Assembly (NCBI GenBank): GCA_014526335.1
Contig: JACTAT010000011.1
Coordinates: 558,001-622,000, forward strand
Length of the DNA: 64,000 nucleotides
Direction: 5' to 3'
Origin: Chrysaora quinquecirrha
Lineage: Eukaryota > Cnidaria > Scyphozoa > Semaeostomeae > Pelagiidae
Each line of letters starts with the position of its first letter. The stretch's first letter is position 1. A program made the position numbers and the translations under genes. Of the stretch, positions 33,370 through 44,199 are shown in pieces. A model generated the notes under the pieces. The model did no database searches. It saw only the letters and a list, made by a program, of their open reading frames with translations, and was not told the DNA's origin.

Positions 33370-33670
33370 CATGCCCAGTTGGACAGATTGATGCCCAGTT
33401 GGCAAGATTGCATGCTCAGTTAGACTGGTTGCATGCCTAGTTGGGAAGATTGCATGCTCAGTTGGACAGATCGCATTTCCAGGGAGAACGATTGCATGCC
33501 CAGTTGGACAGGTTGCACTTCCAGCCAGATAGCTTGCAAGCCCATTTGGACAGATGGCATTTCAAGCCAAACAGATTGCACGCTCAGTTGGACAGATTGC
33601 ATTTCCAGCCAAAAAGGGCCCCATGCCCAGTTTTACCAATCACATCCCCAATTGGACAGACAGTCTTCGA
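33370..33670 (+). repeat. 21-bp tandem repeat encoding heptads
   Basis: About fourteen units with a 21-bp period (TGCCCAGTTGGACAGATTGCA and variants). In the plus-strand frame starting at 33,441 each unit gives seven residues: AQLDRLH alternates with FQPDSLQ-type heptads, so the repeat keeps a coiled-coil-like register. It precedes the BEL/Pao gag-like segment and may be its N-terminal part; stops in the early units prevent a firm link. Confidence 0.75.
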
Positions 33671-33696
33671 GAAATCCAGACAGATATAATGTCTAA

Positions 33697-34113
33697 TTGA
33701 ACAGAGCGTCTTTGAGAAATCAAGCCAGATCTTTCTCCCATTTTTACAGATCATCTGAAGTACTGAGTTCTAAATTTCCTGTTGGATCTAACGATCAGGT
33801 TAAAGCCATGTCATATGAATTCTCAGATTGTGGTGCTGAGAAGCTGAAGAAGATGCAAAATTTGGCAGTTGCAACTTTGTTACCAAAGCCTGAACTTCTT
33901 CAATTTCATGGTAACCCTTTACACTATTTCATCCTTATGAAATGCTTTGAGAACAACATTGAGGAAGACACAGCCGATCCTGGAAGAACACTTCATCTTC
34001 TAACTCAACATTGTACAGGAAAGGAAAAGGCAGTTATTAAAAACTGTATTCTCGTGAACCCAGAAGAAGGTTTCACAGAAGCTTCAAAGCTGCAGATTTG
34101 GCAGCAAATATAA
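33697..34113 (+). pseudogene. BEL/Pao-like gag fragment
   Basis: The frame encodes LLPKPELLQFHGNPLHYFIL, then KCFENNIEEDTADPGRTLHL and LTQHCTGKEKAVIKNCILVN with EEGFTEASKLQ. LPKxELxxFxGxPxxYxxF followed by an LxxxTxGxAxxxIxxC block is the pattern of BEL/Pao gag proteins. The C-terminal zinc knuckles, protease and most of the polymerase are missing; the next recognisable parts lie at 34,480 and 34,830. Confidence 0.7.
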
Positions 34114-34479
34114 CAATACAAAGTAACAAACTCCTAGATTGCTACAATCAAAAATGCACATGTTATTATAGCAAGTGATTGTGAGGCACTTGTTAGTTAG
34201 TAGATGACTTAGAAAACTGTGAAATTGTACTGAAAGCAACCAATAGCTTCCATCATGTGAATAATGAGGATAGACTATCAATTCTAATAAGGATACATAA
34301 CCAGTTAAAGGAGCCTTGGCAGTTCAGTGGAATGTGGAAGCACAACAATATCTGCATTACAGAAACAATTGTGATAAGAAGAGGTATTCTACAGCATGGA
34401 TTCTACACATTAAGATGTGGCTTCTTTGGCGAACACGGAGATAGAAAAATTATTCACTTTCAACCAGAACAGGCAGAAT

Positions 34480-34710
34480 GATCTTTCAAGAAATCACAAG
34501 GGCAAAACAAGCAAATGCATCATGCGTACAGAAAGAATGCTACAAAGATCAACTCAAGTTGTCGACGTCAAAGAAATTGGCTGTAGAAATTGAACTTGAT
34601 CCTACTTCTATTGAGGGAGTGCTTCGTGTTGGTGGTTGACTCAGACACCTTCCCCAAGAAATGAATGATAGCAAACACCCTGCTATACTAGCATAATAGG
34701 AACCAATGCA
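34480..34710 (+). pseudogene. BEL/Pao integrase N-terminal-like fragment
   Basis: One frame encodes FQEITRAKQANASCVQKE, later ELDPTSIEGVLRVGG, a stop, then LRHLPQEMNDSKHPAIL. LDxxGxLRVGGRL followed by HPxIL is the conserved entry to BEL/Pao integrases (ahead of the HHCC zinc finger). It lies upstream of the RNase H segment, opposite to the normal order, so the fragments must come from rearrangement or from two elements. Confidence 0.55.
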
Positions 34711-34829
34711 TTGTTTTTGTATAAATGTAAATATGCTAATTTTCGTATAAAAACAGGAATCTGTGTAGCAGCAAAATCTCTACTTACAACATTGGAAAAA
34801 TTGTCTAGAGGAGTTAACAATGCTCAAAG

Positions 34830-36406
34830 AATTTGACGTTAACAGACACTTCAAACCAGAAAATGTTCGAGAAGTTATAAAACTAAGCTTCACCAATTTA
34901 AAGGATGCATCAGAGGTTGCATTTTGGAGCAGTGTCTTATATCAGATTTCATTTCTCATTTGTCCTTGCAAAAGCTCAGTGGCGTAGCCAGGGTCTTGGC
35001 TTTGGGGGGGCAAAAGAATAAAAAACATGGGGGTCTGGGGGCTTGCCCCCGGAAAAATTTTTGGGACCATGCCCTTCTATAAGTCGTAAAACGACCCTTT
35101 AGAAAAGAGATTTGACAGGCTTTAAATTGGAGAAAATATGCTGGAATTCTTGCTTTTCACAATAATTTCATGACAACAGACCTACAATCTTCGTGCAGCG
35201 TCTATTGCTGTGCTTTGGAAAAATTGTTCCTAGACCATTGAAATTCATGAAAGCTATAAATATCTACGTCGTCAACACAAAATTTGATACAAAGCGTTTT
35301 TCATTTTGAAAACATGGAAATAGTCTGCTCAAACTAATTATTGGTATGCGTATGACACAAAACTAGGGGGGTCCGGGGGTAGGCTCCCCCGGAAAAAATT
35401 TCATTTTCTAACCTCTAGAATTGCATAGAATGCACAATTTTTGTCTGCCTATTGTATTACATACTGGAACTGGACATCCGAAGACATCTCACCTCGCCTG
35501 TTTGTTGGAAACACTTGCTTTCTTGTTAGTGTAGATTCCAGCCAAGAATACTTATTAGTACAAAGCGGTGAAAGTTTCATTCTACGTTTATCTACTAGAA
35601 ACATGCACTGTGTTGTCTGATCTTTCGTTTACTCTACTAATTTTCTCGTGGTTTTGCCTTTTCGTTCTATTTCGTTTTATTTCGACAACGAGAGAAAATA
35701 GATTGACATTTTGACTTTTCACAACACACAGCAACAATACGCAAAGGAGGTCCTTTGAATAAAACTTTAAATCTGTCCGACGGGATCGTAAAAACACAAG
35801 AAAGGTCCGTACCTTTAGAACCCTTCACACATCGAGACCTATTGCAAAAGGAGGGGAGTGTGGGTTGAACAATAGTAAACATCCGGCGTTAATTGCCGCA
35901 TAACATTAGTTGTAGAACATTTTTCTGGAACCAAGCAGGTGAGGTGGGATGATATGTCTACTCTTTTTCGACATTGAAAAATATTTATTGCGCAACGGTG
36001 GTTAGAACTTCTCTTACTCCCCACTGATTTTATTGCAGATATGGACTTTTCTAAAACACCAACTTTTCAACTATTGGGGGGGCGACCGCCCCCCCTTGCC
36101 CCCCCTTGGCTACGCTACTGCAAAAGCTAGACTCTCATCAATAAACCAATGACCATTCCCAGATTGGAAATGTCTGCTGCAAAAGTAGCTGCTAGATTCG
36201 ACAGTATGATCAAGAGGGAGCTAGAATTTCATGTGGGTAAATCAATGTTCTTGACTGATAGTACAGCGGTGATGAATTATATCAACAACCAAAATAAACC
36301 ATTTCAAACCTTCGCAGTCGACAGAATTGCCATCATTCATGAAAATTCAAATTCAAGTCTTTTTATGAAGCTAATTATTTTATTGCCACAGATTCAGCTC
36401 AATTAA
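34830..36406 (+). pseudogene. BEL/Pao RNase H fragment, split by a hAT element
   Basis: The 5' part (34,830-34,976) gives FKPENVREVIKLSF and NLKDASEVAFWSSVLYQIS, matching the DASxxxxGxVxYL block. Across the 1.14 kb insertion, coding continues with TIPRLEMSAAKVAARFDSMI (36,149-36,208), FLTDSTAVMNYINNQNKPF and FAVDRIAIIHENS. TIPRLELxAA, TDSxxVLxxI and FVANRVxxIH are hallmarks of BEL/Pao RNase H; the DS aspartate is catalytic. It ends at about 36,406, near the left edge of the large inverted repeat. Confidence 0.75.
34977..36120. mobile_element. non-autonomous hAT element (1,144 bp) with 8-bp target duplication
   Basis: The termini are CAGTGGCGTAGCCAGGG on the left and CCCTTGGCTACGCTACTG on the right, flanked on both sides by CAAAAGCT (34,969-34,976 and 36,121-36,128). 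An 8-bp duplication with CAGTG-type ends is the hAT signature. G/C-rich blocks with CCCCCGGAAAAATTTTT occur near the left end (about 35,030) and again internally (about 35,375). No transposase is encoded. Confidence 0.85.
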
Positions 36407-36631
36407 AAAAATTCCAATTTTATTAACTAGTATCAATACAGCAAGGTGCACCTGGGCTGCAATGCTTTGCCCCATCAATATATGACACAATAGACCTTTT
36501 TCCCAATTCATTTTGATTGTGAGACTGGCATTTGAAAACAAGGCGAAGGTTGTAGTCAACCAAAGCGAAGCACGCAACACCAGTTCTTCGGTTTAGTTTA
36601 GGATGCTGTTCTGACATTATTCACTTTTTTG

Positions 36632-36965
36632 TCAGTTCAAATCGCTGTTACCCGAAAAGAAATCTGTTAGTTCTCTTGATGATTTAAGAAATTTAACTGT
36701 GAAAGAATTGAGAGTAATTTTGGCTACCTATAAAGAGAAAATGTCTGGCTCAAAGGCGGATCTTATTCTAAGGGCCTATGCCATTCTTTCACGGATACAG
36801 AGGCAAGAAGATGGCAGTGTGCGTTCAGCAACCCAAGTTGAAGAAGCAAGAGAAGATCACTGCACTTACGAATCAATTTTTAAGAATAAATGCAGGCATT
36901 TGCCGTGGATATCCGATCTCAGGAGTGAAGTAGAGCTTGTTGCAAGGTCTAATCTGATTGGTTGA
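36632..36965 (+). pseudogene. SAP-domain protein, left-arm copy without start codon
   Basis: Encodes FKSLLPEKKSVSSLDD, then LRNLTVKELRVILATYKEKM with SGSKADLILRAYAILSRI, a SAP motif (helix-turn-helix that binds DNA, often AT-rich). The C-terminal part is KNKCRHLPWISDLRSEVE and ARSNLIG, followed by a TGA where the right-arm copy reads through. The right-arm start region (ATGGATCAG) is missing here, so this copy lacks an obvious initiation codon. Confidence 0.65.
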
Positions 36966-37095
36966 TCTGGAATTCTCATTTGCATAACAATAGTGAAATA
37001 TGCTCTCTTTCCCACAAAAACAAACACATATAATATGTGATTTTCATACACAGTGGGTACACATCTAACATACATATTGCAAAATATTACAAAGA

Positions 37096-37672
37096 TGGCA
37101 AGCGTAGATATATTAATATATACCTAGTATAATTGGGTGACAAGGGTGGCAAGCATATATATATATATAAGTATATACACAGTATATTTGGGTGACGAGG
37201 GTGGCAAGCATATATATATATAAGCATATACACAGTATATTTGGGTGACGAGGGTGGCAAGCATATATATATATAAGTATATACATAGTATATTTGGGTG
37301 ACGAGGGTGGCAAGCATCTATATATATAAGCATATACACAGTATATTTGAGTGACAAGGGTGACGAGGGTGGCAAGCATATATATATATAAGTATATACA
37401 CAGTTTATTTGGGTGACGAGGGTGACAAGGGTGGCAAGCATATATATATAAGTATATACATAGTATATTTGGGTGACGAGGATGACGAGGGTGGCAAGCA
37501 TATATATATAAGTATATACACAGTATATTTTTGGGTGACGAGGGTGGCAAGCATATATATATAAGTATATACACAGTATATTTTTGGGTGACGAGGGTGG
37601 CAAGCACATATATATAAGTATATACATAGTATATTTTTGGGTGACGAGGGTGACGAGGGTGGCAAGCACATA
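37096..37672. repeat. satellite array, left, about 11 units
   Basis: Units of about 52-65 bp with GGGTGACGAGGGTGGCAAGC followed by TATATATATATAAGTATATA and CACAGTATATTT. The longer units have GGTGACGAGG duplicated. The open frames through it merely reflect the stop-poor repeat. Confidence 0.9.
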
Positions 37673-37839
37673 CTCTACTAATCCACTCTCACTATCTTCA
37701 TTGAGAAGCATCAAAAAATGGTCAGAAGGAGGTACATTGGTGTTGCAACAGTTGTTGTCACATAAATTCTGCTTGAACAGATGAAACAGGTATCGAAATA
37801 ATCTGTATTTCTGCTTTTATTCTACTCTCATATACTTAT
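37673..37839. other. unique spacer between the mirrored arrays
   Basis: About 165 bp of non-repetitive sequence forms the turn of the giant inverted repeat. No gene or motif was recognised. Confidence 0.6.
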
Positions 37840-38875
37840 ATATATGTGCTTCCCACCCTCGTCACCCAAAAATATACTATGTATATACTTATTTATATAT
37901 GCTTGCCACCCTCGTCACCCTCGTCACCCAAAAATATACTATGTATATACTTATATATATATGCTTGCCACCCTCGTCACCCTCGTCACCCAAAAATATA
38001 CTATGTATATACTTATATATATATGCTTGCCACCCTCACACCCAAATATACTATGTATATACTTATATATATATGCTTGCCACCCTCACACCCTCACACC
38101 CAAAATATACTATGTATATACTTATATATATATGCTTGCCACCCTCGTCACCCAAATATACTATGTATATACTTATATATATATGCTTGCCACCCTCGTC
38201 ACCCTCGTCACCCAAAAATATACTATGTATATACTTATATATATATGCTTGCCACCCTCGCACCCTCGTCACCCAAATATACTATCTATATACTTATATA
38301 TATATGCTTGCCACCCTCGTCACCCTCGTCACCCAAAAATATACTGTGTATATACTTAAATATATGTGCTTGCCACCCTCGTCACCCTCGTCACCCAAAT
38401 ATACTATGTATATACTTATATATTTATGCTTGCCACAGTCGTCACCCAAATATACTGTGTATATACTTATATATATATATATGCTTGCCACCCTCGTCAC
38501 CCTCGTCACCCAAATATACTATGTATATACTTATATATATATATATGCTTGCCACCCTCGTCTCCCAAATATACTATGTATATACTTATATATACATATG
38601 CTTGCCACCCTTGTCACCCAAATGTACTGTGTATATGCTTATATATATGTGAAACAATTTAGAAGGTGAAACATATAAAAAGACTGTTATTTTGTATACT
38701 TATTTGGTATAATATACTGTGTATATACTTATATTTATATATGCTTGCCACCCTCGTCACCCAAATATACTGTGTATATACTTATATATATATATATATA
38801 TATATGCTTGCCACCCTCGTCACCCTCGTCACCCAATTATACTAGGTATATACTTATATATCTACGCTTGCCATC
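37840..38875. repeat. satellite array, right, about 17 units, inverse orientation
   Basis: Inverse complement of the left array: GCTTGCCACCCTCGTCACCC, an AAATATACTATG segment and TATATACTTATATATATATG. A short unrelated insert (about 38,650-38,715) interrupts it. Long open frames in three phases (up to 268 codons) are repeat artefacts. Confidence 0.9.
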
Positions 38876-38936
38876 TTTGTAATATTTGCAATATTGTGTA
38901 TATGTATGTTATACGTGTACCCGCTGTGTATGAAAA

Positions 38937-39353
38937 TCACCTGTTATATGTGTTTGTTTTTGTGGGAAAGAGAGCATATTTCACTATTGTTATGCAAATG
39001 AGAATTCCAGATAAACCAATCAGATTAGACCTTGCGACAAGCTCTACTTCACTCCTGAGATCGGATGTCCACGGCAAATGGCTGCATTTATTCTTAAAAA
39101 TTGATTCGTAAGTGCAGTGATCTTCATTTGCTTCTTCATCTTGGGTTGCTGAACACACACTGCCGTCTTCTTGCCTCTGTATCCGTGAAAGAATGGCATA
39201 GGCCCTTAGAATAAGATCCGCCTTTGACCCAGACATTTTCTCTTTATAGGCAGCCAAAATTACTCTCAATTCTTTCACAGTTAAATTTTTTAAATCATCA
39301 AGAGAACTAATAGATTTCTTTTCGGGTAACAGCGATTTGAACTGATCCATTAT
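38937..39353 (-). CDS. SAP-domain protein, right-arm copy
   Basis: A continuous frame of about 138 residues from MDQFKSLLPEKKS (start at 39,353; an in-frame methionine 13 codons upstream is also possible). Residues about 15-55 form the SAP motif: LKNLTVKELRVILAAYKEKM, then SGSKADLILRAYAILSRI. The following RQEDGSVCSATQDEEANEDH is acidic, then YESIFKNKCSHLPWTSDLRS. The C-terminus ICITIVKYALFPTKTN may be intron read-through. SAP domains bind DNA and occur in several transposon-encoded proteins of marine invertebrates, sometimes with YqaJ-type nucleases; none is seen here. A frame on the other strand (39,374 onwards, MSEQHPKQNQRTG) begins almost back to back, which may mark a shared promoter. 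Confidence 0.5.
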   Translation of the reverse strand: MMDQFKSLLPEKKSISSLDDLKNLTVKELRVILAAYKEKMSGSKADLILRAYAILSRIQRQEDGSVCSATQDEEANEDHCTYESIFKNKCSHLPWTSDLRSEVELVARSNLIGLSGILICITIVKYALFPTKTNTYNR

Positions 39354-39747
39354 TACCGACAAAAAAGTGAATAATGTCAGAACAGCATCCAAAACAAAAC
39401 CAAAGAACTGGTGTTGTGTGCTTCGCTTTGGTTGACTACAACCTTCACCTCATTTTCAAATGCCAGTCTCGCAATCAAAATGAATTGGGAAAAAGGTCTA
39501 TTGTGAAGAGACGTCAACATATCCAACTAAATTTATTACCTGAGCCCCAGTTATCGCTCATCATATGGAGACTACACCAAACCAAGATCGCTGAAACTGG
39601 GAAAAGCAACATAACAGAACCATTTTGGGACTGGCAGGAACAGAGGCTGGTTCCTTTCATCCTCACAGCAAAATATTCAATCACTATTTGGCAACTGATT
39701 TAGTACTAAATCTTTGCCAAAAATCTCAAACCAATATCAAAAAGCTG

Positions 39748-39982
39748 CAATCTCCGCCATAAGTGTTGCAGCTCTTTGCTTATCACAAGGCATCCAAAGT
39801 AATATTAACCCCTCCCCCCATATCAATGTTGAATTAGAAATGTTGTGACGCTTGGTTGCCAAGTGGTACATTGAAATAAAACAAAAAACATTGATATGGG
39901 GGGAAGGTGGTTTTCAGTGAAACTATAACAGAGTTATGAGATTTTCTGGAGTCTTGGTCGCAACACCTTATGGCCAAGATTG
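39748..39982. mobile_element. foldback MITE copy 3
   Basis: Diverged member of the family at 11,869 and 13,205: starts CAATCTCCGCCATAAGTGTT and ends AACACCTTATGGCCAAGATTG, with internal palindrome CCCCCATATCAATGTTG against AACATTGATATGGGGGG. The sequence just beyond its right end (TCTTTGGAAAA) also matches the inner flank of copy 2. Confidence 0.75.
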
Positions 39983-40569
39983 TCTTTGGAAAACATTTGT
40001 CTTAATGAGGTTTGAACACTGAGAGAAATATGACATCATAGTTATTCTGAAAGGGGGGAATTTATGTAAATGACACTTAAAATTGCCACACAGAGTCAAT
40101 TAATTTTTCTGCAACTATCTGATGAAGGTATATGTCAATAAAATCAATTTCCTCTTTGAACGCGACTCAGTATTTGCTTTCAACCACAATAAATGCTTTT
40201 TTGAAATCTTTCAAGTGTTTACTTGTTCAGAGAATGTCAGTCTTGTCTCTTTTTGCACAAAACTATGATCAAAGTGATTCTTTGCTTTGTGTGGTGCGAG
40301 ATTTTTACCTAATCAATATATGTTTCCTGTGCTACCCCAAAGAGCTGCTCTGCAACCTGTAGTGACTTTTCTTCAGAACATCAAGCTTTTGCCCTCATTC
40401 CTTTCAAATTGATGTTCTGCAACAAACTCAATATACTCTTACACTTTGGAAACAATTGCTTCTGAATTAGCAGCTAAAGCTGTTAGAAAAACGTATTTGA
40501 ATACATATAGCCAGGCTGATATGGTGAAGTTCCCAACTCACAAGTTATTCTGAAATTCTGTTGTGCAGG

Positions 40570-41385
40570 CATTTTTACATAAGGAGTCAAGAATATGTGG
40601 CGGCATTTCACAGTGAAAATCATACTGATCTTTCGAATTCTCGCTTACCATACACAAAATCAGCTACTCACTACTCAAGTAGCCAGAAAGCCAAGGGCAC
40701 ATCTTGAAGAAAGTCTCCAAAGTCGAAAAAAAGAAGTCTGTCCAACGTTGACATTTCTGATTTGATCGTAAAGAAAGGAATTCAGAAAGATGCAGAGTTG
40801 TTAGCCCTAGCAGATAAGCAAAGAGAAGATGGAAAATCAGATTTGGTGGAATGGGTACTCAGCAGGCAAGCAAAACCTGGAAATGAAGGGTTAAACTCCA
40901 CTTGGGAAATGAAGGTGGCCTTGGCCGAATTGTCGTGGCAAAAAAAGTCATGAATGCAGATAGTGCAAGAAGTCTTGGAAAAAAATGAGTAAGATTCAGA
41001 ATGTGATGGGCTTTGCCTAGAAATGGCAAAAGAAGTTTTAAAAAATAATTTGGTTAATGCATATGTCTTTGCTGATGCCGTTAGAAACTTGCTTCTTGAC
41101 ATGGATGACTCTGTAAAGAACAAAGTTGCAAGCCTGCTTCATGAAGCTTCAAAGCTAATTTCAAATAGGTCTGAAACTGCAACGAGAAACCTGTCTTCAT
41201 CATCTACTCCTGGCCCCAGAACCAGTTCTACATCATCGACCATTCAAGGCAATCTGAGACGTGCAAGTGCCATGCTACATGAAAGTTTGTCTTCTGGCCT
41301 ATGCAGAACACTTAAAGGCTGTGAAAGACTGTCAGCAGCCTTGAATAAACAAACCTGTAATAAGCAAACCAAAGAACCCAATTAG
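40570..41385 (+). pseudogene. uncharacterised protein relic with NVDISDLIVKKG motif
   Basis: Frames encode AAFHSENHTDLSNSRLPYTK, then KKRSLSNVDISDLIVKKG and IQKDAELLALADKQREDGKS with LVEWVLSRQ (40,600-40,870), and after two stops ECDGLCLEMAKEVLKNNLVN and a serine-rich region with coiled-coil character (41,023-41,385). The block NVDxSxxIxKxxIxxxxELLALAxxQ followed by GKxDLxEFV is one I have seen in cnidarian repeat proteins, but I cannot name it or its function. Stops at about 40,953 and 40,990 show decay. Confidence 0.4.
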
Positions 41386-41389
41386 ATGA

Positions 41390-42720
41390 CGAATCTAATC
41401 ATTTAAAATGGGACTCTACAATTGCTTCAGGTATGCTAATGAAAGCAGAGGATGTCAATGAAAGAGAAATCAGGAGGAAAATGGTGGAGTCATTGCAAGA
41501 AAAGTATCCTCTACTTGAGGAAGATAATTTCCATTTTGTAAAGATAGGCCTACATTACCTAGTCGTAAGACAAAACCGAAATTTCTTATCTATCTAGTTA
41601 GGTTAAGTCCAGGTGCAGGATGTCTCCAGGGGCAGGATGTTTATAGATGTGGCACCTTTATCCAAATCAAGATAAAGGTTCAATTGTGTGCCTAGAGTTG
41701 AAGGATGAGTAGATGATAATGAATGTCAGGGGGTTGGAGCAAGATTGAAATTTTGCCAAAATTTTTATCCTGCATCAACGTTTTGTTTATGATTATGATC
41801 TGGAAGAATATGAAGTGTTTGCAAAAATTTGAGCTTGAGGAGTCCTCAGATATAAAGCAAAAGATTTCAAGATCAAAAAATATTGTTAGAAATACTCATC
41901 TACAGATAGGAATTGTACTTTAATTTTATTCATACCATTTATGTCTTATTCTCAAAGGTACAGCACAAAGAAATCTCAAAACTCCTGATGGGACACGGGA
42001 CAGAGTAAATTATCCTGTTATTTAAAAATGGCAGGGCAAGGATTAAAGTATTTAAACGTCAAAGATGCCTATTGCTTAGTTTATGATCTGATCCGGAAGA
42101 TGATGATGTGTTTGCAAAAGCTGCATTTGAATGGGAGGAGCCCTCAGATAAAAAGCCGAAAATTTCAAGGTACAATAGCAAGAGAACCACAGAGGATGAG
42201 AAAGATGATGCATTTTAAGAAATTTCGGCCCCTACGAAACCAAAATCTGATGATCCACCTGCCTCAAATAACTGTGGTCAAAGAGTCAAAACCATGGGAT
42301 CCCCTTGTAAATACAATCTTTGCACAAGGCCTGATTGACCCTATTGAGATCCTCAGGTTCCTGCAAAATGATCTCATTAAAGGCAGAATGATAGATGCTG
42401 TGAGCGAATCAGATTCACAAAATGGGGTGACAAATTCAATCTGTGTTGATAGACACAACATTTTGGAAACCACCTTTTCAGAGTTGGCATCAGTGCAATG
42501 TTTTAGCTTGACATTAGGGGTAGATTTCATGGGCGAGCAAGCAAGGGATCTAGGAGGCCCAAGAAAAAAATGGGTACACCTAATGAACAAAGCCATAGAA
42601 GAGAAATATTTCGACAATGGCCTCCGAGTGCATTTTTGCAGATGAATACCATTATGTGGGAATAATGATTGCAATTGCCCTACTTCCAAATGGTCAACTA
42701 CTACATGCCATCAGATGTCA
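41390..42720 (+). pseudogene. HECT-domain-like E3 ligase relic
   Basis: The 5' part includes AEDVNEREIRRKMVESLQEK. The main block (42,240-42,645) has RHNILETTFSELASVQCFSL, TLGVDFMGEQARDLGGPRKK and WVHLMNKAIEEKYFDNGL. This is the start of a HECT domain (RxxLLExxFxxL, VxFxGExGxDxGGxxREFF). The catalytic cysteine lobe is absent. Two diverged copies of an exon with VFAK-AAFEWEEPSDKKPK character are seen (41,790-41,875 and 42,077-42,170), an internal duplication. It has HECT character like the gene at 28-31 kb but is not obviously the same gene. Confidence 0.6.
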
Positions 42721-43089
42721 TTGATCAACCAGTTACACCATCAAGTAATGAGTGCATTGCCAATATCTAACTGGGGTGGAACATGTGGTTTGTCTCACAA
42801 CATTCAGTGTTTCTGAATTAAGCTTCATCTGCTACGTTCAAGCTAGAAACAGCTCACACCAAAGATCCTGCTACATCTACTAAGTCCAGCATTTTCTGAA
42901 GAAATTCCTTATTACTCCTCTTATAAGGGAAAAGGAGGTGTATGTTTTTATCATTAAATATGTATGAAAAACTGTTACTCTGCAGTCCATTCTCATATTG
43001 GTGATGGGGGCTTCAGAAGAACATTTTCTTGGTGTTGGTATCACACCATCAATCAGGTTTTCAAAGGTAAGAAAAATATGATACAAGCC

Positions 43090-44190
43090 TTGTCTTGCTG
43101 AACTTTGAGAGTGTGAAAGTGAACTATAACAACATACCTTAGTCCCATTAAATTTTGTGCACCTTTTATCTTCTTCTATTTCTATTCTACCAAATACTCG
43201 CTGCCTTCTAAAACAAAAGATTCTGGTTTTAAACTTTCTTTACCTCGAACATGATAATGAAAACTAAACTTTCTATTTACAAAAAGATTAACTTGGCTAA
43301 GTTGGCAATTACTGCAAATGCTGCCGAATTATATGCTTGTTCTGGACGTGGTTCTGATTTGCTTGAGGTTGAAACAAGGCTCCAGCCAATAACTTATTTA
43401 TTTGTATTTTGTTAGTTCTTTTATGTAGATTTCTCTTTTTAATTCCATAATATTAGAATTGAATCAACTGAAAGTCACCTCTCTAGTAATCCCAAAACAT
43501 TACATGCAACATGTATTATATTATTGCTCTATGCCCTTATTTTCTGTTTCATTTGCATAACGAGGGAACACAGCCATCACAAAACCAATAGATACCTACA
43601 GCATATACCTGCACAAATGCTCTACAGTTGCCCATTGGATCATTGCAGTTAGAGATACCAAGCAGTAAAAGTCTTGTTTAGGTTTATGACATGGCCTTTG
43701 CAAACACAAACATTGGTACTGTATAATTCCTTATCACTTTCTGATTACGTTACAGCCAAAACAATAAAAAAAACATTAAGGACCATCGACAAAAGATTTT
43801 TGTTCCCGTTAACGGATTTTGTCCACTAAGGCTGAACCCCCCCACCCCCTCATTAACGGACACAAATTTTTCTATGGTGGCCCTGGATACAAAGAGGCCT
43901 TTGTTTTCATAAATGCGCACAATGATGGCCTACCTAAAGCTACTATGTGTGGCAAGGCAAACAAATTTTGATGATGTGTGAGCTTGAAGTTTTCAAACCC
44001 GAAATCCATATGTTTATATTTCAAACTTAAGTCATTTCACTCTTTCTTCAGTCTCTGATCCTCTGCCCTGTTAACTTTAGCAAAGCGACATGAGAAAAAA
44101 TGTTTACTTTGCGTTGCGAGCTTCAGCCATGATCCATAAGCATCTATAAGAAATTTTTGCATTTAGGATTTAAATATCCTTTTCATTCCT
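43090..44190. other. no gene recognised
   Basis: AT-rich. A small GTTAACGGATTTTG...CATTAACGGACACAAA arrangement at 43,808-43,870 may be a tiny foldback. No coding motif was found. Confidence 0.4.
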
Positions 44191-44199
44191 AGTACAAAG

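Larger units (their letters stand above)
36487..39503. mobile_element. 3-kb inverted-repeat element with SAP-domain genes and mirrored satellite arrays
   Basis: The outer arms (about 36,487-37,130 and 38,860-39,503) are inverse copies that I estimate at about 95% identity by eye. Inside them lie satellite arrays in opposite orientation, and a unique spacer of about 160 bp is at the centre. The arms begin and end with the same sequence (AATAGACCTTTTTCCCAATT and its inverse), but no target duplication is evident. Each outer arm carries a SAP-domain coding segment oriented towards the centre. Class is unknown; a foldback-type transposon or an inverted duplication of a longer element are both possible. 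Confidence 0.75.

Noticed and set aside
37096..38875. Long open frames (up to 268 codons) rich in YTYIYMLATLV-type repeats on both strands
   Set aside because: They are the stop-free readings of the AT-rich satellite in several phases at once; nothing suggests translation.
36487..39503. Fold-back assembly artefact as full explanation of the inverted repeat
   Set aside because: The arms differ at many positions, including a missing start region and a stop in the left arm, and the arrays have different unit numbers, so a simple read artefact is unlikely though not excluded.
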